64,000 nt of DNA from Prochlorococcus sp. AG-355-O17 (GCA_003280655.1 QCEK01000002.1:105330-169329), one strand, 5' to 3'; counted from the first letter of the stretch, positions 49,194 through 59,574 are shown. The notes: generated by a model from the letters alone, not told the origin. Numbers and translations are program-made.

Positions 49194-50757
49194 TAATTAA
49201 CTCAAGGTCACTCAATGAAATTATTCCTGCACCATTAAAAATAGGTTTTGATATTTTATTTTGTGACCATGCTTTTTGAGAGGATATCCAAATAGGAATA
49301 TAAGGTATTGAACGTGCTGCTATTTTTTCAATTTCAACAAGTTTTTCTAATCTTTTAATTCCACCTATTTTTTCACTCTCAAGAAATAAACTTTCCACTT
49401 TATTAGATCCCCAAAAACTACCGCTGTAAACTGATTCTCCTTTTTTACATATGCCATCAACTATTTCATTACAACTTAAAAGAGGGGTGAGATAGGCTTC
49501 TGGATCTGAATAAGCTCCAGTCCAATCCAGAAGAACTGCCGTATAAATTCCTAAACTTAAATTCTTATAAACTGTTGTAGATTCAACCCCATTGAGTTCA
49601 ATATCAATACAATCTTTCAAAGAACTTTTAATTTCTTCTTGCCATGTCAGAGCAATAAGCTTGTCAGCTGGTACATTCGATCTATATGTAAGGGGTATTT
49701 TTAGAATATTTCCATTGCAATAATTTTCTTTTTGCAATAACCTTCTTGCTTCTAAATAATCGTATTTAGGCCACAGTTCTTGATTATCTTTTTTTAATAT
49801 TGGTGGAATAATTGACCTAGAGGGCTTCCTTAATCCATAACTTACTTTCTCACTAATCAATTTTCTATTAAGACTTTTTGCCAAAGCAATTCTTAAATTA
49901 AGATTATTTAGTGGATAAGAACTAGTTTTAAGGCTTATAAAACTTAATTCAGTGAAAGGGCTATTACCTTCATTAAACTGTTTATTTTTGCTTAAATTAT
50001 TTAAACTTTTTCTCTGACTATCATCAATTGAATTTGATAAAAGCACGTCAATTTGTTTACTTTTTAAAGCCCCAAAAAGAGATGATGAATTTGAATATCC
50101 CACAAAATTAACGCCGGAATTTAAGGGCTTTTCACCCCAATAATTCAAATATGGATCAATTGATTGAACTTCATTAGAAAAACTAGTCAGCACATACTTG
50201 CCAGTGCCAACGAATTTTTCATTTAGAAACTTATCAGAATATTGTTTGTAAAATGTAGGAGATATTGGAGTTAAATTTACTGATGTTAGTAAACCATTTA
50301 AAGAACTTGATGGTTTATTCAAATTTAGTTTGACTGAATATTCACTTGGCGTTTCTATTGATTTAATCTTATTTCCTAAAATATAGTTCATAGTTCCAAT
50401 TCTTTTGAATCTATCAAAGGTAAACTTCATAGCATTTGAGTTAAATGCAGTTCCATCGTGAAAAAAAACATCCTTTCTTAAATTGATAGTTATTTGAAGT
50501 CTATCCTTTGAAATAACTGGCATCCCCGAGGCCAATTGAGGGATTAATTCTCCATCAGAATTTAATTCATATAATGTATCTCCAAGAGAACTGATTAATT
50601 GAATTGCTTTAAGAGTATTTGCTCTAGCTGGATCTAAAGATTCAATTTTTCCAGAACTTGCTACTATGATTTTTTTAGATATTCTTTTTGAGCCGCAAGA
50701 ATTCTGTAAAAAAGAAATTAAAATAATAAATATTGATAAAACAACTTTTTTTTTCAT
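49186..50757 (-). CDS. ABC transporter substrate-binding protein, family 5, 523 aa
   Basis: A lipoprotein-like signal with lipobox-type Cys (SFLQNSCGSKR) and the SBP_bac_5 fold: VASSGKIESLDPARANT, the FHDGTAFNSNAMKFTFDRF strand and PLNNLNLRIALAKSLNRKL. Family members bind oligopeptides, nickel complexes or other solutes. It pairs with the DppB-like permease just downstream. Confidence 0.9.
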   Translation of the reverse strand: MKKKVVLSIFIILISFLQNSCGSKRISKKIIVASSGKIESLDPARANTLKAIQLISSLGDTLYELNSDGELIPQLASGMPVISKDRLQITINLRKDVFFHDGTAFNSNAMKFTFDRFKRIGTMNYILGNKIKSIETPSEYSVKLNLNKPSSSLNGLLTSVNLTPISPTFYKQYSDKFLNEKFVGTGKYVLTSFSNEVQSIDPYLNYWGEKPLNSGVNFVGYSNSSSLFGALKSKQIDVLLSNSIDDSQRKSLNNLSKNKQFNEGNSPFTELSFISLKTSSYPLNNLNLRIALAKSLNRKLISEKVSYGLRKPSRSIIPPILKKDNQELWPKYDYLEARRLLQKENYCNGNILKIPLTYRSNVPADKLIALTWQEEIKSSLKDCIDIELNGVESTTVYKNLSLGIYTAVLLDWTGAYSDPEAYLTPLLSCNEIVDGICKKGESVYSGSFWGSNKVESLFLESEKIGGIKRLEKLVEIEKIAARSIPYIPIWISSQKAWSQNKISKPIFNGAGIISLSDLELINE

Positions 50758-51020
50758 ATTTTATGATTACTTAGTTTTTTTGAAGAATTATTTGAGCAGA
50801 AAATTTGTAAGATAATTTGATTTATTTCTAAAGCAAATGTTTTTTTAGAATTACAGGCAAAAGGCCACTCTCTCACCCAACAAATTTCTTTACTTATATT
50901 TAAACCAATTACTTGAAAAGTCTTATTGCTATTTTTAATTTTTACACAAGCACCTTTATAAAGGTTTTCAGAAGAAATTAAATTATTATTTTCACTGTCT
51001 AAAAGTTTTGAATGAATCAT
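50754..51020 (-). CDS. hypothetical protein, 88 aa
   Basis: I use the ATG at 51020 (MIHSKLLDSENNNLISSENL). It contains YKGACVKIKNSNKTFQVIGL and a REWPFACNSKKTFAL segment, a small beta-rich fold. Its stop overlaps the start of the substrate-binding protein gene by 4 bases, so the two are translationally coupled. Function unknown. Confidence 0.6.
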   Translation of the reverse strand: MIHSKLLDSENNNLISSENLYKGACVKIKNSNKTFQVIGLNISKEICWVREWPFACNSKKTFALEINQIILQIFCSNNSSKKLSNHKI

Positions 51021-51090
51021 TAAGGTGTTAAAGCCAAACACTTACTTTCTTCGGTTTACCAAGCTATAAAGAAATTTGCAAACTATTTTT

Positions 51091-52392
51091 TTAAATACAA
51101 CTTAATTGACTTGCAATAATTTTGACTTCATTTAGCGAATTTATTTCATCTTTCGATTTCTCAAAATCTCCATTATTCACCTCATGAGTAATAACGACAA
51201 TTTCTGCTTTGTCCTCACTTGCATCAAGTTGAACAATTGATTCGATTGATACATTATTCTTTCCAAAAATATCTCCAATCTTTCCTATGACGCCTGGACT
51301 ATCAAGACAAATAATTCTAAGGTAATTTTTTTTGTTTATTTGTGCAGATTCTATGATATGACAAGTTCTCCAGAAATCAAAAGATAACAATGGGTCGACT
51401 GAATTATTATTTTTTACTGAGGTGGCATGCAGATTTAATATATCTGATACTACAGATGCAGCAGTGGGGCCACTCCCCGCACCTGGACCATACAACATTA
51501 TCTCTCCTAGAGGATCAGCCTCTATCAATAAGGCATTGTTAACTCCCTTAACTGTTGCCAATGGATGAGATTTTGGAATCAAAGAAGGTCCTACCCAAAT
51601 ATTCAATGCAAGTGAATCATTACTATTTGTTTGTCCCCTCTCTGAGAGCGCTAAAAGTTTTATTTCAAATCCTAATTTATTGGCATATTCGATATCCTTG
51701 AGATTAATTTTACTAATACCCTCAGAATGTATCTCCTCTCTTTTGATTTTCCCTCCAAATGCGAGTTCACTAAGGATTGAAATCTTATCAGCAGCATCAT
51801 GGCCCTCAACATCTGCAGTTGGATCAAATTCTGCGTAACCAAGGCTTTGTGCCAATTTTAAAGTCTCCTTATAATCAGCTTTTTCATTTGCCATCTTTGA
51901 AAGAATAAAATTTGTTGTGCCATTTATTATCCCAACCATTTTTTTTATACTGTTACTTTTTAATGATCTTTTTAAGGGTTCAATTATTGGAATCCCCCCG
52001 CAAACAGCGGCTTCTGACAATATATACACTCCTTCTTTAGATGCAGTTTTATATATTTCTTCTCCATATCTTGCAATAACTGCTTTGTTTGCGGTAACAA
52101 CAGATTTACCTAATTTTAATGATTGCAGAATAATTTCTTTCGCTAAATCAACCCCACCCATTACTTCAACAATTACATCTATGGATGGGTCATTAATTAA
52201 TTTAAATGGATCATCAGTTAATAACTTATTATCTAGCTCAATATCTCTTTTTTTATTGAGATCTTTAACTGCTATTTTTGAAATTTCTATTTCTTTTAGA
52301 ATTGGATGTGAATCAAATTCAGAAGTTAATATTTTATAAATCCCTGTACCTACAGTTCCAAAACCTACAATACCAATTTTGCATTTTCTCAT
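51091..52392 (-). CDS. hom: homoserine dehydrogenase, 433 aa
   Basis: NAD(P)-dependent reduction of aspartate semialdehyde to homoserine (threonine/methionine branch). It shows the Rossmann motif IGIVGFGTVGTGIY, VTANKAVIA, the substrate block NGTTNFILSKM and AEFDPTADVEGHDAADK, and a C-terminal ACT domain from about residue 350 (LRIICLDSPGVIGKIGDIF) for feedback control by threonine. Confidence 0.95.
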   Translation of the reverse strand: MRKCKIGIVGFGTVGTGIYKILTSEFDSHPILKEIEISKIAVKDLNKKRDIELDNKLLTDDPFKLINDPSIDVIVEVMGGVDLAKEIILQSLKLGKSVVTANKAVIARYGEEIYKTASKEGVYILSEAAVCGGIPIIEPLKRSLKSNSIKKMVGIINGTTNFILSKMANEKADYKETLKLAQSLGYAEFDPTADVEGHDAADKISILSELAFGGKIKREEIHSEGISKINLKDIEYANKLGFEIKLLALSERGQTNSNDSLALNIWVGPSLIPKSHPLATVKGVNNALLIEADPLGEIMLYGPGAGSGPTAASVVSDILNLHATSVKNNNSVDPLLSFDFWRTCHIIESAQINKKNYLRIICLDSPGVIGKIGDIFGKNNVSIESIVQLDASEDKAEIVVITHEVNNGDFEKSKDEINSLNEVKIIASQLSCI

Positions 52393-52436
52393 TGTTTATT
52401 TCTTTTTACTTTGAATTTAATTTTATATTATTAGAT

Positions 52437-52856
52437 CTACAAAAATTCATTTGCTTGAGACTGCATTTTCAGTAATATATTTAAAAAACCATTTGATCGT
52501 GAAGGAGTTAAGCTTGCTTTCAAACCAGTATCTTCAATAAATTTCTTATCTATTTCAACAACTTCACTTGGTGTTAATTCATTTAACCCAGTAATTAAAA
52601 ATGCTAATAAACCCTTGGTTATTAGAGCATCAGAATATCCTTCCCAAAATAATTTCTCTCCTTTAATATTTGCCTTAACAAAAACTTCTGAAACGCATCC
52701 CTTAACTTTATTCTCCTCAACAAGGATTTCACTAGCTGGTTCTTTCAATTTTTTGCCTAACCACAAAATGTATTCATATTTTCTTTTTGGATCTTCTGAT
52801 TTCTTTAACTTATCTACTAATTTGGATAAATTATCGTATTTTTCTTGATTTTCCAT
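52437..52856 (-). CDS. sufE: cysteine desulfuration protein SufE, 139 aa
   Basis: Accepts persulfide sulfur from SufS for iron-sulfur cluster assembly. The acceptor Cys is in NKVKGCVSEVFVKANI, followed by DALITKGLLAFLITGLNELTPSEV, both family signatures. Standard length. It lies 44 bases upstream of hom on the same strand. Confidence 0.93.
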   Translation of the reverse strand: MENQEKYDNLSKLVDKLKKSEDPKRKYEYILWLGKKLKEPASEILVEENKVKGCVSEVFVKANIKGEKLFWEGYSDALITKGLLAFLITGLNELTPSEVVEIDKKFIEDTGLKASLTPSRSNGFLNILLKMQSQANEFL

Positions 52857-52894
52857 TTTTAAAAATATAAATTAAACACTTTATTAGTCTTCTA

Positions 52895-53452
52895 TTATAC
52901 AAATATTTCTTTTTCTGTGATAAAGCCAGATAAAGGAATATCCCACTTAGCTCTTGTTAATGGAATCGTACTTACACAATTAGAAGTTAATACTCCAATG
53001 CATGGAACATTTCTCCAATCATTATCTCCCCTTAATTTATCAAAATAACCTCCTCCATAACCTAATCTTGTTAAATTTTTATCAACGGAAAGACATGGAA
53101 CAAATATCATGCTTATCTGCAAATGACTTAATGGGCAAGAGTTATTTGGACTTAGTATCCCCTCAAAATCCTTGGTAAGAGGTTTTCCATCCCATGGATA
53201 AAATAACAACTCTTTTTTTTCTTTACATCTGGGCAAAGCTAAAGTAAATTTTTCCTTAAGACTTCGTATATCTACTTCATTTTTTAGAGGCCAATATATT
53301 GCTATATAACCAATATTTTTATGTTCTTTTACAAATGAATCAACATACAAACTTACATTCTTTTCTACATTTTCTCTTTGATTAAGAGAAATCCCATCTC
53401 TTAGTTTTCTAAATGTATCTCTCTCCAATTTCTTATTTTCGAAGATTTTCAT
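52895..53452 (-). CDS. 5-formyltetrahydrofolate cyclo-ligase, 185 aa
   Basis: Converts 5-formyl-THF to 5,10-methenyl-THF with ATP. Signature segments are YWPLKNEVDIRSL, LPRCKEKKELLFYPW and the phosphate-binding LGYGGGYFDK in MIFVPCLSVDKNLTRLGYGG. Normal length. It is 9 bases after ruvC on the same strand. Confidence 0.92.
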   Translation of the reverse strand: MKIFENKKLERDTFRKLRDGISLNQRENVEKNVSLYVDSFVKEHKNIGYIAIYWPLKNEVDIRSLKEKFTLALPRCKEKKELLFYPWDGKPLTKDFEGILSPNNSCPLSHLQISMIFVPCLSVDKNLTRLGYGGGYFDKLRGDNDWRNVPCIGVLTSNCVSTIPLTRAKWDIPLSGFITEKEIFV

Positions 53453-53461
53453 ATCAAATTT

Positions 53462-53935
53462 TCAGTTAAAGCCATCTTCATTTAATTTTGTGAGTGCTAT
53501 CGCCAATGCATCTGCCGAATCATCAGGTTTTGGAGGTTTATTAAGATCTAAGTTATTCATAACAGCGTCAAGAATATCTTTCTTAGATGCCTTTCCAGAA
53601 CCAGCAATTGTTAATTTTATCTGAGCAGGTGCATATTCACTAACATGAATTTTTTTGGATGCCAATACCATCATAATCACGCCTCTAGCCTGAACCACAC
53701 TAATGGTAGTGCTTGACCTGTAAAAGAAAAATTTTTCTACAGCTGCTGCAGTTGGGTTCCAATGATTTATTAATTCATTAAGATCTTGGAATATCTCATA
53801 AAGTCTATCTTCTTCTTTTTTATCTTTACCTGTTTCAATAATGCCGCAATCTAATAATTTCTTGCTTTCATTTTTAACTTCAATTATTCCATAACCTACT
53901 CGAGCCAACCCAGGATCAATCCCAATTATTCTCAC
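53462..53935 (-). CDS. ruvC: Holliday junction endonuclease RuvC, 157 aa
   Basis: It opens [18 protein letters not shown] with the first catalytic Asp, followed by [10 protein letters not shown] (Glu) and the C-terminal [15 protein letters not shown] with the remaining Asp residues. It resolves Holliday junctions with RuvAB. It starts 5 bases after the chlI stop. Confidence 0.95.
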   Translation of the reverse strand: MRIIGIDPGLARVGYGIIEVKNESKKLLDCGIIETGKDKKEEDRLYEIFQDLNELINHWNPTAAAVEKFFFYRSSTTISVVQARGVIMMVLASKKIHVSEYAPAQIKLTIAGSGKASKKDILDAVMNNLDLNKPPKPDDSADALAIALTKLNEDGFN

Positions 53936-53940
53936 TGTTA

Positions 53941-55029
53941 TTAAGCTTCAGCAGACAATTGAAATTTTGAAAGATTCTCTTTTTCATCTAAATCGAATAC
54001 TTTACAAAAAGCTTGAATGACTCTTTCACCTGAATCAACTTGTTCTAGAGGATCTTTTCTTAGTCTATGTCTTAATGAACAAGAAATAACCCTTGCTATG
54101 TCATCTTCTTGAACTTCAGTTCTACCCTCAAAAGCGGCAATTGCCCTTGCAGACCTATTCGTAACAATATCTCCACGTAAACCATCAACATCTAGTTCTC
54201 CGCAGATTGCAGAAATATTCAACCTTAGGTCATCGTCCATCTGTACAGAATTTAATATTTCTTGTGCTTTAATAACCTTTTGTTGAAGTTCATCCTGTTG
54301 CTTCTCAACACTTAATGAAAACTCATCAGGATTATCGTCAAACGAAGTCCTTTGATCTACTACTTGAACTCTTAATTCAGCATCTCTAACTGTCTTAACT
54401 TCAACACTCATTCCAAACCTGTCCAATAATTGAGGCCTTAATTCACCTTCTTCTGGATTCCCTGAACCAATAAGGACAAACCTCGCAGGATGTCGAACTG
54501 AGACCCCCTCCCTTTCAACTGTGTTCCATCCGGATGCGGCTGAATCTAAAAGTACATCAACTAAATGATCATCAAGCAAATTCACTTCATCAACGTATAG
54601 TAACCCTCTATTAGCTTTAGCTAACAATCCAGGCTCGAATGCCTTAACACCTTCACTCAAAGCCTTTTCTATATCAATGGTTCCACAAAGCCTGTCTTCA
54701 GTAGCCCCTAAAGGCAAGTCAACCATAGGTACTTGTTTTTGAATACTCTCTAGATTTTCTCCTTGAGTAATTTTTTCCAAAACTTCTTTACTTTGTAAAT
54801 CAGGATCCACTAGGGAACTATTATATGGATCGTCTTTAACAACATCGATTGCAGGCAACAAATCAGCTAGAGCCCTAATTGTAGTAGATTTTCCAGTCCC
54901 TCTATCACCCATTATCATCACTCCTCCAATTCTTGGATCAATAACATTTAACAAGAGAGCCAATTTCATTTCTTCTTGACCAATTACAGCTGTAAAAGGG
55001 AAAACTCTTCTTTTCTTGGTTGTAGGCAC
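53941..55029 (-). CDS. chlI: magnesium chelatase subunit ChlI, 362 aa
   Basis: The AAA+ motor that powers Mg insertion into protoporphyrin IX for chlorophyll synthesis. It shows Walker [24 protein letters not shown] (Walker B), [23 protein letters not shown] (sensor 1) and the [13 protein letters not shown] sensor 2 region. Full length for the family. Confidence 0.96.
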   Translation of the reverse strand: MPTTKKRRVFPFTAVIGQEEMKLALLLNVIDPRIGGVMIMGDRGTGKSTTIRALADLLPAIDVVKDDPYNSSLVDPDLQSKEVLEKITQGENLESIQKQVPMVDLPLGATEDRLCGTIDIEKALSEGVKAFEPGLLAKANRGLLYVDEVNLLDDHLVDVLLDSAASGWNTVEREGVSVRHPARFVLIGSGNPEEGELRPQLLDRFGMSVEVKTVRDAELRVQVVDQRTSFDDNPDEFSLSVEKQQDELQQKVIKAQEILNSVQMDDDLRLNISAICGELDVDGLRGDIVTNRSARAIAAFEGRTEVQEDDIARVISCSLRHRLRKDPLEQVDSGERVIQAFCKVFDLDEKENLSKFQLSAEA

Positions 55030-55150
55030 AGTTTTAGTTTTCTTTAATATTCAAATAATCAATAGATGCTACTTCAGAAAATGTTTTTAGTAAATATTCC
55101 TATCAAATTAAAACAACAGATAAATAATAAACTAATCAAATTTATATTAC

Positions 55151-55900
55151 TTATTTATTTTTTGAATTATTCAAAAACCAGTTTATTTGATGAACAATTC
55201 CCCTTAAAACATTTATTTCGTGCATTGATGTATTTGCCCTCAGAATAAAATTCTTAAATTTACTGATTTTTGACTTAGAAGTATGTTTTAAGAGATATCC
55301 AACTCGCAAAAGCATTTCATCTATCTCAACAAATGTATCATGTATTTTTTTAGATGATGCTAGGTTAAAAACCTTTAATTCTTGATCTAAGTTTCTTTTT
55401 GAAGACTTTTTTAATTCATACAAAGCTATTGAAACTGCGTGAGAAAGATTTAAAGAGGGATTATTCATAGATGTAGGAATATTAAAAATCTTATTTGCCA
55501 GAAGTAATTCATCATTAGTTAAACCATTATCTTCTCTTCCAAATATGATTGCTAAATTATTTATCTTTTTAAAAGATTTAGTCCAATTAAATACATCTTC
55601 TGAAGATTCAAAAAATAAATCTTTACTTATATCAATCCTTCCAGAAGATGCAAGAACCAAATCACAATCAAAAATAGCATTTTCAAGATTATTAAAAATC
55701 CTACAATTATCAAGAAATTTTTGACCTTTAAGAGCCATTTTTTTTGCATCTAAAGATAATATTTCGCATTTTGGAGAAACAATTCTTAATTCATCAACTT
55801 CAAAGTTGGAGCATAATCTAGCAACGCTACCTACATTTAAAGGGCCATTTGGTTCAACTAATATTATCTTTAAATTAGAAAAATTTTCCCCCAAAATCAT
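55151..55900 (-). CDS. trmJ: SPOUT RNA methyltransferase, TrmJ-like, 249 aa
   Basis: SpoU/TrmH-fold enzyme. The knot motifs are visible as ILVEPNGPLNVGSVARLCSNF, AIIFGREDNGLTNDELLLAN and NIPTSMNNPSLNLSHAVSIALYEL. The order and length fit TrmJ (2'-O-methylation at tRNA position 32), though other SpoU enzymes are close. Its start overlaps the cytM stop by one base (TAATG). Confidence 0.85.
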   Translation of the reverse strand: MILGENFSNLKIILVEPNGPLNVGSVARLCSNFEVDELRIVSPKCEILSLDAKKMALKGQKFLDNCRIFNNLENAIFDCDLVLASSGRIDISKDLFFESSEDVFNWTKSFKKINNLAIIFGREDNGLTNDELLLANKIFNIPTSMNNPSLNLSHAVSIALYELKKSSKRNLDQELKVFNLASSKKIHDTFVEIDEMLLRVGYLLKHTSKSKISKFKNFILRANTSMHEINVLRGIVHQINWFLNNSKNK

Positions 55901-56283
55901 TAAAGGCTATGAAGATATTTTAATAAATTGGACATATTTTCAGGATCGATTTCAAAACTTGGCATAGGAGGAGTTAGGCCTCCAGTAACTTGTTTTATTA
56001 TCTCTTTATCATTCAATCGTTGAGTTATTGAGTGTAAGTCTGGCCCCACTAATCCTCTTGCTGTAATTCCATGACATCCAACGCAATTTATCTTAAAAAG
56101 AGCATCACCTTTCTCAACAGAGCCATTAAGCTCAAGAGTTTTAATAATATAGTTGTTATTTTCTTGATGTTTTACGAAAATTATTAAAAAACAAATCAAT
56201 AAAACTCCAAATACAATAAAAACAATTTTTAAGAATTCTCTTTTAAAGTCTCTTTCTGCTGCAGTTGATGAAGATGTTGACAC
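55900..56283 (-). CDS. cytM: cytochrome cM, 127 aa
   Basis: A single N-terminal anchor (about residues 20-39) is followed by a class I c-type cytochrome domain with haem motif CVGCHG and the axial Met in [15 protein letters not shown]. Cytochrome cM is found across cyanobacteria and acts in electron-transfer regulation under stress. It is divergent from petG. Confidence 0.88.
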   Translation of the reverse strand: MSTSSSTAAERDFKREFLKIVFIVFGVLLICFLIIFVKHQENNNYIIKTLELNGSVEKGDALFKINCVGCHGITARGLVGPDLHSITQRLNDKEIIKQVTGGLTPPMPSFEIDPENMSNLLKYLHSL

Positions 56284-56338
56284 AAAAAATAGTCTCTATG
56301 TAACAATTGTGAGTAAGAAATTCAAAAAAGGCAAAAAA

Positions 56339-56458
56339 ATGATCGAGCCTCTTCTATGTGGAATTGTTTTAGGTTTAGTTCCAATAACTCTTCTTGGATT
56401 ATTCGTAAGTGCATGGAATCAATACAGAAGAGGTTCAGGGATGCTGGACATTGATTAA
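56339..56458 (+). CDS. petG: cytochrome b6f complex subunit PetG, 39 aa
   Basis: The frame [20 protein letters not shown] continues [18 protein letters not shown], a near-canonical PetG, a one-helix subunit that stabilises the b6f complex. The last 24 bases overlap the end of rsmD on the other strand. The 55-base space to cytM should hold divergent promoters. Confidence 0.96.
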   Translation: MIEPLLCGIVLGLVPITLLGLFVSAWNQYRRGSGMLDID

Positions 56459-57034
56459 AAATGTTAATCTTGACTGCCCATAATTTCTTACATCTATAGT
56501 TTCCCACAGATTACTTTTTTTAATAAATAGGTTTGGAGAATGTTCACAAATAACTATTGAATCTTTTTTTAAAAATTTACAATTGAATAATTGATTTAAA
56601 ACTAATTCATGGAAATCTACATCGTAGGGAGGATCTAGATAAACAAAATCAAATTTTAATTTGTTTAAATCCATATTTCTAGATGATAAGTTTCTCTCAT
56701 GATTTGGTTTTGTCCATTTCAAAACGTCTTTACAAATAACTTCGATATCATTTCTCCTTTTCTCTACATTCTCCAACGAGAGTAAATTTTCTAAGCAAAT
56801 TTTTGAGTTGATTTTGTTTTTTTCAATTGCAATTATTTTGCTTGCCCCATGATTATAGGCTTCACAAGATATGGCCCCTGTTCCACTAAATAAATCTAGC
56901 CAGTTACTATTTTCAACTCTATTGTTCAATATATTAAATATGGCCTCTCTCACTCTCAAAGTTGTAGGTCTGGTAAAAGAATTATTTGGACTTTGGAGTT
57001 TTTTACCGCCTATTAATCTTAAGTTAGTCTTCAT
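56435..57034 (-). CDS. rsmD: 16S rRNA (guanine-966-N2)-methyltransferase RsmD, 199 aa
   Basis: SAM-dependent methyltransferase: [38 protein letters not shown] (SAM loop) and the catalytic DPPY in [16 protein letters not shown]. Standard length. It is the gene downstream of hisH and ends inside the petG coding region. Confidence 0.93.
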   Translation of the reverse strand: MKTNLRLIGGKKLQSPNNSFTRPTTLRVREAIFNILNNRVENSNWLDLFSGTGAISCEAYNHGASKIIAIEKNKINSKICLENLLSLENVEKRRNDIEVICKDVLKWTKPNHERNLSSRNMDLNKLKFDFVYLDPPYDVDFHELVLNQLFNCKFLKKDSIVICEHSPNLFIKKSNLWETIDVRNYGQSRLTFLINVQHP

Positions 57035-57047
57035 CCCTAAGCATCTG

Positions 57048-57665
57048 TTATTGAATATTACTCAACCATCTTCTCAAAAGTTTTTCGCCGGTTTTTCCAG
57101 ATTTTTCCGGATGAAATTGACAAGCCAATAAATTATCATTCTCAATCATTGCAGTTAATTTTTCAGAGCCATAATCAACCTGAGCTGCAATAATATTTAA
57201 GTCATCTGGGATTGCATGATAGGAATGTACAAAATATACCCAATTATTTAATTCTTTAATCCCAAATAAAGTATTTTTTTTTGTAGGTAAAAGTTGGCAC
57301 CAACCCATGTGTGGGATTCTTTGGTTAGCAATATTGGGTATTTTTTGTATTTTTCCTTTTAAAATTCCCAGCCCTTGAACTTTTCCTTCATCACTAGATT
57401 CAAAAAGGAGTTGTAGACCTAAACATATCCCAAGAAAGGAATTCCCACATTTAATCCAATTTTTCAATTCATTTATCAAATCAGTATTAATGAGATTATT
57501 CATCGCTGGATCAAATGCTCCAACCCCGGGAAGTATTATCGCCTTACAAAGCTTGGAATCATTAAAGTTTTTAATTAATATAATTTCTTCTCCAAGACTT
57601 TCTAGAGATTTTGTTACGGAATGAATATTACCCATTCCATAATCTATTAGTCCAATTTTATGCAA
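57048..57665 (-). CDS. hisH: imidazole glycerol phosphate synthase subunit HisH, 205 aa
   Basis: Glutaminase subunit that feeds ammonia to HisF in histidine synthesis. The nucleophile is in FLGICLGLQLLFESS, the His-Glu pair in ACQFHPEKSGKTG, and MGWCQL marks the interface. It is 11 bases from trxA upstream and 13 from rsmD downstream, consistent with one transcript. Confidence 0.95.
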   Translation of the reverse strand: MHKIGLIDYGMGNIHSVTKSLESLGEEIILIKNFNDSKLCKAIILPGVGAFDPAMNNLINTDLINELKNWIKCGNSFLGICLGLQLLFESSDEGKVQGLGILKGKIQKIPNIANQRIPHMGWCQLLPTKKNTLFGIKELNNWVYFVHSYHAIPDDLNIIAAQVDYGSEKLTAMIENDNLLACQFHPEKSGKTGEKLLRRWLSNIQ

Positions 57666-57676
57666 AACTTTTGAAT

Positions 57677-58000
57677 TTATAAATGCTTAGTTAAGGTGCT
57701 CGAAAGAGTTGCTTTTGGCACAGCTCCAACAACGGTATCAACCTTTTGACCTCCTTTAAAGATCATTAATGTAGGGATACTTCTAATTCCGTATTGACTA
57801 GCTACATTTGGATTCTCATCTGTGTTTAATTTAAAAACTTTAATTTTCCCTTCAAAGTCTTTGGAGATTTCTTCTACAACTGGAGCGACCATCCTACATG
57901 GACCGCACCATGGTGCCCAAAAATCAACCAATACTGGTAGATCACTTTGCAGTACATCCTTGTCAAATGAAGAATCAGTTACGGCTGGAGCTGATGACAT
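57677..58000 (-). CDS. trxA: thioredoxin, 107 aa
   Basis: m-type thioredoxin with active site [10 protein letters not shown] and [11 protein letters not shown] (cis-Pro). It reduces disulfides and links photosynthetic electron flow to metabolism. First gene after the Yfr1 RNA on the same strand. Confidence 0.97.
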   Translation of the reverse strand: MSSAPAVTDSSFDKDVLQSDLPVLVDFWAPWCGPCRMVAPVVEEISKDFEGKIKVFKLNTDENPNVASQYGIRSIPTLMIFKGGQKVDTVVGAVPKATLSSTLTKHL

Positions 58001-58091
58001 AATTTAAGTATTCCTTTTTGAAAATTTAGCAGGCAATTCTTTTAAGTGATGATTTCATTACAGATAAAATAATATAAGTAACAAAATATCT

Positions 58092-58146
58092 AAAAAAGCC
58101 CGATTAATCGGGCGATTTAGTGTGTGAGGAGTATGGGGTTTCCCCC
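58092..58146 (-). ncRNA. yfr1: Yfr1 regulatory RNA
   Basis: Reading the minus strand: a GGGG(G)AAACCCC hairpin, then unpaired ATACTCCTCACACACTAAA, then a terminator stem GCCCGAT / ATCGGGC with T6. This is the known Yfr1 layout, about 55 nt. Its site between guaB and trxA is the usual one in Prochlorococcus. The ACTCCTCACAC core base-pairs with porin and other mRNAs near their ribosome sites. Confidence 0.93.
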
Positions 58147-58230
58147 ATCATTTTATAATAACTCGTAATTAGAAAATTTTTCAATTTAATACTTAATTCA
58201 CCAAGGTTTTATAATTTTGCTCTAAACGAA

Positions 58231-59394
58231 CTACTTACCCATCCCAAGCTGCTGAGCTTTTTGGTAAACCTTACCCTCTGTAAGAAGCGATGGTGCAATA
58301 ACTATTTCAACTTCTTGCATTTCCTTAATGTTTTTTGCCCCAAGAGTACTCATTGATGTTCTAATGGCCCCTAATAAGTTATGTGTCCCATCATCAAGTA
58401 GGGCAGGGCCTTTAATAATTCTTTCTAAGGATCCTGTAGACCCAACTTCAATTCTTGTGCCCCTTGGCAATACTGGACTTGGGGTAGCCATACCCCAGTG
58501 AAATCCCTTTCCTGGGGCGTTTGAGGATTTAGCTATGGGAGATCCAATCATTACAGCATCTGCTCCACATGCTAAACATTTACAGATATCTCCGCCAGTT
58601 ACAATTCCTCCATCACCAATAATAGGAATATAACGACCACTTTCTTTAAAGTAATCATTTCTTGCCGCACTACAATCAGCAATTGCAGTTGCTTGGGGAA
58701 TTCCAATTCCCAATACTCCTCTTGATGTACATGCCGCTCCAGGTCCTATCCCAACCATCAGTCCTGCAACTCCAGCATCCATGAGAAGTTTTGCAACTTC
58801 GTAAGTAACACAATTTCCGGCTACAATTGGTACATTCATTGCTTGGCATAGATCTTTAATATTTAATGTTTCCTTACCTTCCATACCAAGATGTTTAGTT
58901 GAAACAACTGTTCCTTGAAGAAAAAATAAATCTATTTTGGAATTATTAAGTGTTTCTTTAAACTTAATGGCAGCTTGAGGAGTCCCACTAAAAGCAGCTA
59001 TACCTCCTCCTTCTTTGACCTCATTTATTCTTTGTAAAATTAATCCCTCTTTGACGGGTTCACTGTATATCTTCTGCATTAACGGAACGAATTCATTCTT
59101 CCCGACTGATGCTATTTGATTCAATATTTCATCAGGATTTTCATATCTTGTTTGTATGCCCTCCATATTAATAACCCCTATGGAACCTAATTTTGTGAGT
59201 TCTACAGCCGTATTGACATCGACAACACTGTCCATGGCACTAGCTACGATCGGAACTTCTCTTTTGATATCACCTATTGTCCAAGAAGGATCAGTCAAAT
59301 CGTAATCAAGTGTTCTATTACCAGGGACTAAAGCTATTTCATCAATGCCATAAGCCCTTCTGACTTTTTTATTTAAACCAAGTTCAATATTCAC
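58231..59394 (-). CDS. guaB: IMP dehydrogenase-related protein (GuaB3 type), 387 aa
   Basis: A TIM-barrel IMP dehydrogenase without CBS domains, as in GuaB3. Conserved parts are VASAMDSVVDV, VAGNCVTYEVAKLLMDAGV, the active loop GPGAACTSRGVLGIG and GDGGIVTGGDICKCLACGADAVMIGS. It makes XMP for guanine nucleotides or acts in a related oxidation. Separate from trxA by the Yfr1 gene. Confidence 0.9.
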   Translation of the reverse strand: MNIELGLNKKVRRAYGIDEIALVPGNRTLDYDLTDPSWTIGDIKREVPIVASAMDSVVDVNTAVELTKLGSIGVINMEGIQTRYENPDEILNQIASVGKNEFVPLMQKIYSEPVKEGLILQRINEVKEGGGIAAFSGTPQAAIKFKETLNNSKIDLFFLQGTVVSTKHLGMEGKETLNIKDLCQAMNVPIVAGNCVTYEVAKLLMDAGVAGLMVGIGPGAACTSRGVLGIGIPQATAIADCSAARNDYFKESGRYIPIIGDGGIVTGGDICKCLACGADAVMIGSPIAKSSNAPGKGFHWGMATPSPVLPRGTRIEVGSTGSLERIIKGPALLDDGTHNLLGAIRTSMSTLGAKNIKEMQEVEIVIAPSLLTEGKVYQKAQQLGMGK

Positions 59395-59574
59395 GGAATT
59401 TTTCTCTATTTTTTGAATAAATTAACAACTAAAGGGGTAATAAGCCAAGGTTTATTCAAAAACAACAGGTTTTATTTTGATTTGTGTGTAAATGTGAGTA
59501 TTTGGGAATTAAATAAATATTTTTTTTTATTCATTATGACAATCAGCGATTATTATTAAATAAAGGATTTTTAT

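Noticed and set aside
51917..52339. 140-codon plus-strand frame inside hom
   Set aside because: Antisense shadow of a strongly conserved gene.
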